In this document: one piece after another, positions 1 through 5,711 of the stretch
Layout: each line of letters opens with the position of its first letter
How positions within the stretch are numbered: the stretch's first letter is position 1
DNA from: Gammaproteobacteria bacterium
GTDB taxonomy: Bacteria; Pseudomonadota; Gammaproteobacteria; Steroidobacterales; Steroidobacteraceae
NCBI GenBank assembly: GCA_029857655.1
Contig: JAOUGR010000136.1
Coordinates: forward strand, 1 to 6,008
DNA length: 6,008 nt
Direction: 5' to 3'
Notes under the pieces: generated by a model
What the model was told of the DNA's origin: nothing
The model's input: the letters and a program-made list of their open reading frames with translations, nothing else
Databases searched by the model: none
Translations under genes and position numbers: made by a program

Positions 1-1
1 A

Positions 2-319
2 TTCGATCTCGCTGGCTGCGACCTGCGGCTGCGGCTTATTACATTCAGGACCACCAACGCCAATAACGAAGGCGACTACTACGACGGTCTGGCATCGACA
101 CTCACATTTGCATGTGCCGCGACCGATGAATATTCGAGGATCCCTGGTGATGCCCTCGAAGACTCGACCGCCGAAGCGCTCAACTGGCTCGGCACGGGTG
201 CCTGCGGCCAGATCATCAACGTAGGGGCCCCGGGACCCCAGATAACGCGGCTGCCCGCCCGAATTCCGATGCTGAGGTCGCCGACCCCGGCCCAGGCATA
301 CCTGCCCGGACTGTACTAG
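2..319 (+). CDS. 3' end of an unrecognised protein gene (5' part outside window)
   Basis: An open frame runs from the left edge to a TAG at 317-319, giving the last 105 residues of a protein whose start is outside the window. It is the only + frame open over the whole stretch: another stops at 64-66 and the third at 222-224. The composition is protein-like, with many Leu, Ala, Gly, Asp and Asn, and three widely spaced cysteines at visible residues 6, 38 and 68. The tail from about residue 76 is rich in proline and ends PGLY. Cysteine spacing and the Asn/Asp/Tyr-rich centre would suit an exported protein with disulfides, but this is inference. I do not recognise the family. A hairpin begins eight bases after the stop. 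Coding status is fairly likely; function is unknown. Confidence 0.6.
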   Translation, partial: FDLAGCDLRLRLITFRTTNANNEGDYYDGLASTLTFACAATDEYSRIPGDALEDSTAEALNWLGTGACGQIINVGAPGPQITRLPARIPMLRSPTPAQAYLPGLY

Positions 320-327
320 GGCACCGA

Positions 328-347
328 CTGTCGCCAGGTTGCGACAG
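328..347. terminator. Inverted repeat after the first gene, possible terminator or operator
   Basis: A perfect 7-bp inverted repeat, CTGTCGC and GCGACAG, encloses a 6-base loop (335-340). It begins eight bases after the stop of the partial gene and ends 86 bases before the bactofilin ATG. No T-run follows on either strand, so it is not a standard intrinsic terminator. It could protect a 3' end, act with Rho, or be a protein-binding dyad in the promoter region of the next operon. Confidence 0.35.
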
Positions 348-421
348 CCGGAAGGCCCAAGGGGCGTCGCCGCGCTCGCCCGATGGCTCTCAACTAGCTA
401 CTCTTGTCTTTCCCTCACCCC

Positions 422-425
422 GGAG
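422..425 (+). promoter_or_regulatory. Ribosome binding site that fixes the bactofilin start
   Basis: GGAG at 422-425 lies eight bases upstream of the ATG at 434, a good Shine-Dalgarno match and spacing. It favours 434 over the in-frame TTG at 404, which would add ten residues and has no comparable purine-rich site in front of it. Confidence 0.65.
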
Positions 426-433
426 AACAAGTC

Positions 434-922
434 ATGGCGATCTGGAAAGACATCGTTGCAAAAGACCCCATGCAGGCTGACTCGGCCGCGGGCAGCCAGG
501 CGCCGGCTATCCGCCCTCGCCCTGAACCCGTGCCCAATGCCTCGTCCCAGGCTGGCACTTCGCGCAAGGAGCTGAAGGAATCAATCATCGCGGCGGGGCT
601 GACTTTCGAAGGCAAGATCGAAGGTTCAGGTCACGTGCGCATATCGGGACGCTTCAAGGGCGATGTACATGTGGATGGCTCGCTGACCGTCGAGGCCGGA
701 GCGCATCTCGCGGGTTCGGTGCGCGCGGCATCGGTGGTCGTCGCTGGTGAGATCGAAGGCAACATCGAGAGCGCCCAGAAAGTCGAGCTGCACCAGACCG
801 GTGTCCTGAATGGTGACGTCAATGCGGGTTCGTTGTCGGTCGCCGGCGGTGCGCGCATGCGCGGCCGGGCGGAGTTCGGCTGGAGCGAGACGGGCATGCC
901 AAAGACGACGGCGCGGAACTGA
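434..922 (+). CDS. Bactofilin (polymer-forming cytoskeletal protein)
   Basis: This 162-residue protein belongs to the bactofilin family (PF04519, formerly DUF583). Such proteins polymerise without nucleotide into filaments at the inner face of the membrane and act as scaffolds for cell-wall enzymes, polarity factors or appendage machinery. The layout is typical: a short N-terminus beginning MAIWKD, a flexible Pro/Ala-rich linker to about residue 45, then a right-handed beta-helix core at about 50-145. The core consists of short strands punctuated by glycines, for example FEGKIEGSGHVRISG, FKGDVHVDG, AGEIEGNIES and LNGDVNAG. A short polar tail follows. The aromatic/hydrophobic N-terminus could be the membrane-targeting peptide known in other bactofilins (inference). 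The ATG at 434 is chosen for its Shine-Dalgarno site. It is the first gene of an apparent operon; the zinc-ribbon gene starts 14 bases after its stop. The family call is strong; the specific cellular role is unknown. Confidence 0.93.
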   Translation: MAIWKDIVAKDPMQADSAAGSQAPAIRPRPEPVPNASSQAGTSRKELKESIIAAGLTFEGKIEGSGHVRISGRFKGDVHVDGSLTVEAGAHLAGSVRAASVVVAGEIEGNIESAQKVELHQTGVLNGDVNAGSLSVAGGARMRGRAEFGWSETGMPKTTARN

Positions 923-936
923 TCCGCGAGGGTGTC

Positions 937-1272
937 ATGAATCGACGCGCGACGACAGTCGGCAAGACTCGTTCGTGTCCGCACTGCAAGGCCACGATCC
1001 TGGAGAGTTCCGCGGTCTGTCCCGCGTGCAAGCATCACCTGCGCTTCGAGCGGCGCAGCAGCGGGGAACCGGAACCGGCCGGCGAGGTCGCGCTGAAGGT
1101 GTCGGGCCAGTTCTCACGACAGGCGACGCATGGGCCGGGGGAGTATTCCGTCGTCGTCGTGATCCGTGATGCAAGAGGCATTGAACTCGCGCGCAAGGTG
1201 ATCGGTGTCGGGGGTCTTGCGCCGGGCGATGAGCGTTCAGTGGACCTGACGGTCGAGATCTTCAATCAATGA
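937..1272 (+). CDS. Small zinc-ribbon protein with C-terminal beta-rich domain
   Basis: The protein has 111 residues. Residues 14-31 form a zinc ribbon, CPHC, ten residues, then CPAC, with C14, C17, C28 and C31 as the likely four-cysteine zinc site, followed by a basic patch (KHHLRFERR). After a Gly/Pro/Glu linker, residues about 51-110 alternate hydrophobic residues as in a small beta-sandwich: ALKVSGQF, YSVVVVIRDARG and APGDERSVDLTVEIF. This resembles the general pattern of FxLyD or DUF3426-type domains (V-x-G strand, D-x-x-G turn, L-x-P-G-[DE] turn), but that is pattern resemblance only. There is no signal peptide or membrane segment, so it is probably cytoplasmic. GAGG at 928-931 is a Shine-Dalgarno site with a short five-base spacing. 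The stop overlaps the next gene's start as ATGA, suggesting coupled translation. A role as adaptor between the bactofilin and the cyclase is conjecture. Confidence 0.82.
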   Translation: MNRRATTVGKTRSCPHCKATILESSAVCPACKHHLRFERRSSGEPEPAGEVALKVSGQFSRQATHGPGEYSVVVVIRDARGIELARKVIGVGGLAPGDERSVDLTVEIFNQ

Positions 1273-2306
1273 GCCTGAAGGTTATCGAACTGCATCACCA
1301 CGCCGTGAAGGTGCCGCCATCGCGGATGGCGGCGGCGGAAACGCGGCGCTTCTATACCGAGGTGCTGGGTCTCGGCGCCGACGACGGCCCTTCCGCGCCG
1401 CTTGGCCAGCCCGGTCACCAGATCAATGCGGGTTCCGCGGCCCAGATCCACCTGATCGGCATGACCGGCATGACCGCCGATCCTGATTCCGGAATCGATC
1501 CGACCGCACCGCATGTGGCGCTCGCAGTCGCGAGCATCGCCGAGGCGAGGTGCGAGCTCGACCGGCTGGGTATCCGCTATCGCACGATGCCGGGCGGAAC
1601 CGGGCCGGAATCGCAGCAGTTGTTCCTGACCGACCCCGCGGGCAACCTCATAGAACTCCACCAGCTCGGGACCTGCCGCTGCACCGCGCGTTCGCGAAAT
1701 TCGCGTGCTGGTCATGCACGCGTCTCCGGGACCGTGCTGTTCGCAGACATGCGCGGGTTCACGACCATCGCCGAGCAGCTGAGCCCGGACGATGTCGTGC
1801 CGCTTCTGAACGAGTATTTCTCTATGCTGTCGGCGATCACGACCGAATACGGCGGCACGGTGTTTCACATCGCAGGTGATGGCCTGATGGCTGGTTTCGG
1901 CGTGCCGCGCGCCGAGCCCGACGCCAGCATTCGCGCGGTTGCCGCGGCGCGTCGCATGATCTCCGGATTCAGCAGCATCGCTGGTGACTGGAAGACGAGG
2001 CTGGGACTCGAGACGGGCATAGGCATCGGCATCAATGCGGGTGACTTCATCATCGGCGATATCGGTGCACCCGACCGGCCGAATTACACGCTGATCGGCG
2101 ATACCGTAAACGTGGCGGCGCGACTCATGCAGCGCGCCCGCGCCGGCGAAGCGCTGTTCTCACGCGCCGTGTGGCAAGCGCTTGACTCCGGCGCTGCGGG
2201 AATCCTGGAGCTGCCACCGATGCAGCTGCGCGGGCGCACGCGCCCGGTCGAGATCTACTGCATGCCCTCCCGCGCGCGCCTGGACCTGAGGCCGGCCATC
2301 GCCTGA
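1269..2306 (+). CDS. VOC/glyoxalase-like domain fused to class III adenylate/guanylate cyclase
   Basis: This 345-residue soluble protein has two domains in one uninterrupted frame. Residues about 4-133 fit the vicinal-oxygen-chelate (glyoxalase/dioxygenase) fold: HHHAVKV at the first strand, RRFYTEVLGLG, PHVALAV (H82) and TDPAGNLIELHQ (E129). One of H9-H11, together with H82 and E129, could form the usual metal site. Residues about 150-332 are a class III cyclase domain: FADMRGFT (metal D160), AGDGLMAGFG (metal D204), NYTLIGDTVNVAARL (T274, N281, R285), and a closing LRGRTRPVEIY. T274 in the place of Asp is typical of class IIIb; the substrate-selecting lysine four residues before D204 is H200, which is unusual. 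The linker 134-149 contains a CRC pair and no evident signalling helix. There is no transmembrane segment. It would make cAMP or cGMP from the nucleoside triphosphate if active. Its ATG overlaps the previous stop by ATGA and lacks a good ribosome site of its own. Confidence 0.92.
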   Translation: MSLKVIELHHHAVKVPPSRMAAAETRRFYTEVLGLGADDGPSAPLGQPGHQINAGSAAQIHLIGMTGMTADPDSGIDPTAPHVALAVASIAEARCELDRLGIRYRTMPGGTGPESQQLFLTDPAGNLIELHQLGTCRCTARSRNSRAGHARVSGTVLFADMRGFTTIAEQLSPDDVVPLLNEYFSMLSAITTEYGGTVFHIAGDGLMAGFGVPRAEPDASIRAVAAARRMISGFSSIAGDWKTRLGLETGIGIGINAGDFIIGDIGAPDRPNYTLIGDTVNVAARLMQRARAGEALFSRAVWQALDSGAAGILELPPMQLRGRTRPVEIYCMPSRARLDLRPAIA

Positions 2307-2338
2307 CCGATGCAGCCGGAAAATTGCCTGGTTCAGGC

Positions 2339-2344
2339 TATACT
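2339..2344 (+). promoter_or_regulatory. Possible -10 element upstream of the lipoprotein gene
   Basis: TATACT matches five of six bases of the sigma70 -10 consensus and lies 33 bases after the cyclase stop, the only gap large enough for a promoter before the lipoprotein gene. The upstream TTGCCT at 2324-2329 is only nine bases away, too close for a -35 box, and nothing good lies at 16-18 bases. If real, it would need an activator or be weak, with a leader of roughly 95 bases. Confidence 0.3.
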
Positions 2345-2359
2345 GCGGGCAACAAAATT

Positions 2360-2375
2360 CGGCTGTCGGCAGCCG
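2360..2375. other. Short perfect hairpin in the intergenic gap
   Basis: CGGCTG and CAGCCG form a perfect 6-bp stem around a TCGG loop. It overlaps the palindrome CCGCCGGCGG at 2373-2382, which could pair alternatively. On the + strand no T-run follows, so it is not a classic terminator for the upstream operon. Read on the - strand it is followed by AATTTTGTT, which looks like a terminator tail, but no - strand gene reads into it. It may be a leader hairpin of the lipoprotein mRNA or a weak, possibly bidirectional, transcript boundary. Confidence 0.35.
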
Positions 2376-2447
2376 CCGGCGGAACTGTCGAGTGTCGCGG
2401 CCGTCTATCGGACGCAGACCAGCTAACGGACCACTGGACCGCACCTA

Positions 2448-4508
2448 ATGGCACTTGAACGACGCACTGCCTCCGCGGCGGTACCCACGATTTACGCACT
2501 GCTCTGCGCCCTCATGGCTTCCGGCTGCGGCGGAGGCAGCCCGCCCCATGCGGCGCCGGCGAATCCCGTTGCGGAAGGCTTGGACGGACAGGTCGAGCTC
2601 AGTTGGAACGCCGTCGCTGGAGCCAAGAAGTACGTGATCCTTTGGAGTGACGGCAGCAATCCTGGTGGCGGTTTATCTAATGAAATCAAAGACATAACGG
2701 CAACTACCTACACCCATACCGGCCTTACGAATCTGCTTACTTACCAGTACAGGATCGTTGCTGAGACCAGCGGTGGCCGCGGCCCTGCAAGCCTCCTCGT
2801 CAGCGCCGAGCCAGGTCCGGTGCCTGGGCCCGTCGAATGGGCGACAGTCGTCTCTGGCGATCCCGGCCACACGATTCATTTCGGCACAGCCGAGAGGGCG
2901 ACCGAGTATCGAGTGTATGTCGCAACATCGCAGGCTCCCCTGGCCGGGCGCCGGCCGGCTGCGGGGTTCGAGCCGGCCTCTGCCGACCCGCCGCTCACCA
3001 CCTCCCCGCACCTGCGGGCCGCTATTCCGATCAATACGGCGCTTCTCTATCGGGTCATCGCGATGAATGGCCCGAGGATCGGCGTCGACGGCCCGGTCGT
3101 CATGAGCCCTGCCCACGCGATTTTGACCTACGACCTGACCCGCCTGGGTCTGGCGTTTGGCGATCCGAATGCCGACGACTGCCTCGACATGGTCAACGCC
3201 AGTGGCAGCATCTCGGGCTCCACCTGCCAGGGCACATTCACTGCGCGCGTGCTGGCGGATGCGGGTCTCTCGGATCTGGTGGCGGCAGGCCGGACCAACG
3301 GGGATTCGCGCTTCGCGGACTTCACCGGCGATGGTCGCGAAGACATCTTCAGCAGCACTTTTTCAGCGGCGACCGATGCAGCCTCGCGCGCCGTGCTGAG
3401 CGTCAACCAGGGCACCGGCAATTACGCGACGGATGCCGGCGTCACGGCACTCGGCATCGGCGGTTTCGGCGGTACGCTGCTGGCCGCCGATTTCGACAAT
3501 GACGGCGATATCGACTTGTTCGCGCCAAATGACCAGACCCAGGGCGACGGCGCGCGGAACTGGCTGCTGATCAATAACGGCGCCGGCGTGTTCAGCGATG
3601 TTGCCGCGGCGGCCGGCGTGGATGGCAACCCGCCCGGCGCGGATTACGTGCCCCACGGCGGCCAGGCGGTTGATTTCAACGAGGACGGTCGCATCGACCT
3701 GTTATTCGGTTCGCGACTGTTGATCAACAACGGCAACGGCACTTTCACTGACGGGAGCGCCGCCGCGGCCATTCCCGTGCGTGCGGACCGGGGCCTGAAG
3801 CTCGCCGACATTGACCTCGACGGCGACCTGGACCTGATCCACCACAACGGCGCTGTCACGCGCCTGTACCGCAACACCGCGGGCGTATTCGATGGCGGGA
3901 CGATTATCAACGAGGACTTGACTCAGGCGACATTCGGCGATGGACTGAATGCCTGCGACATCAACGGTGATGGCTTCGAAGATGTGCTGGTGGCAAAGAA
4001 CGTCACTGCAACCGGCACGGGCGTGCCCAAGCTGCTGATCAACGTCAATGGCACGTTCATGTCGTCCGCCATCCCGGATGAAGTGGTGGCAGGTACCGGC
4101 GACCTCATCGCCCACAACGATTTGATCGCCTGCGGCGACATCGACAGCAACGGGGTGATCGACTTTGTGTCGCGCTGGGGGTTGACCTACCGCCTGTTAC
4201 GGGCGGCATTGACGCTGCCTGCACACATCAAGATCCGCGTGCTCGGCTCCGGTGACGAGCACAACCAGCAGGGCCGCATCGTCAGGATAGTACCGCGCTC
4301 GTATCCAAACCGGATCATGACGCGGGTGATCGAATCGGGCTCAGGCCTGCAGACGCAGAATCAGTACGACCTGCTGGTCGGCGCTCCGTGGTTAGGCACC
4401 TACGACATCGCGGTGCGCTTCGCGAATGGCGTCGTGAATGCAACCGCGGAACCCGGCGGGTCACTGACGATTTTCGAGGATGGCCGGGTCGAAGCCGGCT
4501 TGAAGTAG
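2448..4508 (+). CDS. FN3 / FG-GAP (VCBS) repeat / ASPIC-UnbV-like lipoprotein
   Basis: This 686-residue protein starts with a lipoprotein signal: RR at 5-6, a hydrophobic stretch about 12-24, and lipobox ASGC with Cys27 as the lipidation site, then GGGS. Residues about 38-122 form a fibronectin type III-like domain (VELSWNAVAGAKKYVILW; LLTYQYRIVAE). A second, more diverged beta-rich unit covers about 125-225. Seven calcium-type motifs D-x-[DNT]-x-[DN]-x-x-x-D follow at residues 239, 291, 348, 409, 454, 504 and 564. Several are trailed by LLINNG-x-G-x-F, as in FG-GAP/VCBS beta-propellers. Residues about 593-680 resemble the ASPIC/UnbV domain (IKIRVLGSG, ESGSGLQTQNQYDLLVG, VRFANG). It is probably anchored in the outer membrane or exposed at the surface, and may bind calcium and a ligand; no enzyme activity is evident. 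The ATG at 2448 is the first in frame after a TAA at 2424, but its ribosome site is weak. Confidence 0.9.
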   Translation: MALERRTASAAVPTIYALLCALMASGCGGGSPPHAAPANPVAEGLDGQVELSWNAVAGAKKYVILWSDGSNPGGGLSNEIKDITATTYTHTGLTNLLTYQYRIVAETSGGRGPASLLVSAEPGPVPGPVEWATVVSGDPGHTIHFGTAERATEYRVYVATSQAPLAGRRPAAGFEPASADPPLTTSPHLRAAIPINTALLYRVIAMNGPRIGVDGPVVMSPAHAILTYDLTRLGLAFGDPNADDCLDMVNASGSISGSTCQGTFTARVLADAGLSDLVAAGRTNGDSRFADFTGDGREDIFSSTFSAATDAASRAVLSVNQGTGNYATDAGVTALGIGGFGGTLLAADFDNDGDIDLFAPNDQTQGDGARNWLLINNGAGVFSDVAAAAGVDGNPPGADYVPHGGQAVDFNEDGRIDLLFGSRLLINNGNGTFTDGSAAAAIPVRADRGLKLADIDLDGDLDLIHHNGAVTRLYRNTAGVFDGGTIINEDLTQATFGDGLNACDINGDGFEDVLVAKNVTATGTGVPKLLINVNGTFMSSAIPDEVVAGTGDLIAHNDLIACGDIDSNGVIDFVSRWGLTYRLLRAALTLPAHIKIRVLGSGDEHNQQGRIVRIVPRSYPNRIMTRVIESGSGLQTQNQYDLLVGAPWLGTYDIAVRFANGVVNATAEPGGSLTIFEDGRVEAGLK

Positions 4509-4522
4509 GAATCCGGAGCCCG

Positions 4523-5686
4523 TCAGCGCAAGGCGTTTTCGAGATCCGCGATCAGGTCCCCGGTTTCCTCGATGCCGACCGACAGGCGAACCAGCGTGTC
4601 GCTGATACCGAGCTTCGCACGCAACTCCGGCGGCACCGATGCGTGCGTCATGATCGCCGGATGATCGACCAGGCTCTCGACGCCACCCAGGCTTTCCGCC
4701 AGCGTGAACAGCTCCAGGCGCTCCAGGAAGCGCCGGGCTTCGGGCAGTCCGCCTTTCAGGAAGAAGCTCACGATGCCGCTGTGGCCGTTTTTCATCTGGC
4801 GGAGCGCCAGCGCGTGCTGTGGATGCGACTGCAGGCCCGGGTATAGCACGCGTTCCACTCGACCATGCCGCTCGAGCCAGCCTGCGATCGCGAGCGCACT
4901 TTCGCTCGACTGACGCATGCGCAGCGGCAGCGTCTTGAGTCCCCGCAGCGCGAGAAAGCTGTCGAATGGGCCGGCAACAGCGCCCACAGCGTTCTGCAGG
5001 AAGCCGATGCGCTCGGCCAGGCCTTCGTCCACGACGACGACGATGCCGCCGACCATGTCCGAGTGGCCATTCAGGTACTTGGTTGCAGAGTGCATGACGA
5101 TGTCGGCACCCAGTTCAAGCGGCCGCTGGATCCACGGGCTCGCAAAGGTATTGTCAACGACCGTCAGGATGCCCCGCTTTCGCGCAACATCCGCGAGCGC
5201 CGCGATATCCACGAGCCTCAGCATCGGATTGGTCGGAGATTCGATCCAGATCATCCGTGTCCCGGGGCGGATCGCCGCGAGCGCCGCATTCGGGTCCGAC
5301 AAGTCAGCGAACGTGAAATCGAGGGCCGCCGAGCGCCGGCGCACGCGCTCGAACAGGCGGAAAGTGCCACCGTAGAGATCGTCCATCGCCAGCACGTGAC
5401 TGCCGCTCTCGAGCAGGTCCATCAGCGTGGCCGTTGCCGCCATGCCGGATGCGAACGCATAGCCATGCGTGCCGCTCTCGAGATCGGCGATGCAGCGCTC
5501 CCAGGCCATGCGGGTCGGGTTCTGGGTACGCGAGTATTCGTAGCCCTTGTGCACGCCGGGGCTTTCCTGCGCGTAGGTGGATACCGCATAGATCGGCGGC
5601 ATCACGGCGCCCGTTGTCGGATCAGGCGACTGGCCCGCATGGATCGCGCGGGTCGCAAAGGCCAGGGTCTTCTTTTCGTCGCTCAT
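4523..5686 (-). CDS. Cystathionine gamma-lyase / gamma-synthase family PLP enzyme
   Basis: This 387-residue protein is a full-length Cys/Met-metabolism PLP enzyme (fold type I). Visible active-site features are YSRTQNPTR (Y51, R53, cofactor phosphate contacts from the neighbouring subunit), SGMAA at 80-84, Y105 in DDLYGGTFRLF (stacks on the PLP ring), D178 in VVDNTF, K203 in HSATKYLNGHSD (Schiff-base lysine), ESLGGVESL at 331-339 and R367 in VRLSVGIE (substrate carboxylate). These motifs are shared by gamma-synthase (MetB) and gamma-lyase, so sequence alone does not separate them. The upstream partner is probably cystathionine beta-synthase, 25 bases away on the same strand, which favours gamma-lyase: cystathionine to cysteine, 2-oxobutyrate and ammonia in the cytoplasm. 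A modest Shine-Dalgarno AAGG lies six bases before the ATG. Its stop faces the lipoprotein gene's stop across 14 bases. The family is certain; exact reaction likely but open. Confidence 0.93.
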   Translation of the reverse strand: MSDEKKTLAFATRAIHAGQSPDPTTGAVMPPIYAVSTYAQESPGVHKGYEYSRTQNPTRMAWERCIADLESGTHGYAFASGMAATATLMDLLESGSHVLAMDDLYGGTFRLFERVRRRSAALDFTFADLSDPNAALAAIRPGTRMIWIESPTNPMLRLVDIAALADVARKRGILTVVDNTFASPWIQRPLELGADIVMHSATKYLNGHSDMVGGIVVVVDEGLAERIGFLQNAVGAVAGPFDSFLALRGLKTLPLRMRQSSESALAIAGWLERHGRVERVLYPGLQSHPQHALALRQMKNGHSGIVSFFLKGGLPEARRFLERLELFTLAESLGGVESLVDHPAIMTHASVPPELRAKLGISDTLVRLSVGIEETGDLIADLENALR

Positions 5687-5711
5687 GTACTGCCTTGGTG
5701 GGTAATGGCAC

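Noticed and set aside
395..404. Possible -10 box (TAGCTA or TACTCT) upstream of the bactofilin
   Set aside because: Neither is a good consensus match and no -35-like hexamer lies at the right distance.
404..433. Alternative TTG start adding ten residues to the bactofilin
   Set aside because: The ATG at 434 has a GGAG site at good spacing and gives the MAIWKD N-terminus; the TTG has no ribosome site and the extension contains the Shine-Dalgarno itself.
1266..1868. A 200-codon open frame on the - strand opposite the VOC-cyclase gene
   Set aside because: It is a shadow of a strongly supported gene; the product is Arg/His/Gly-rich with no motif.
2324..2329. TTGCCT as a -35 box for TATACT at 2339
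   Set aside because: The spacer is only nine bases, far short of the 16-18 needed.
2640..2760. A slightly more AT-rich patch in the FN3 region as a sign of horizontal transfer
   Set aside because: It is short, in frame and within one domain; the change in composition is too small to support transfer.
2837..3502. A 221-codon + strand frame inside the lipoprotein gene
   Set aside because: It is an out-of-frame shadow of the FN3/FG-GAP coding sequence, with an Arg-rich, low-complexity product.
3301..4170. Internal DNA-level near-repeats (coding for D-x-D-G-D and LLINNG units) as a tandem repeat or mobile element
   Set aside because: The similarity is explained by repeated protein blades of the FG-GAP propeller; the DNA copies are diverged and have no element boundaries.
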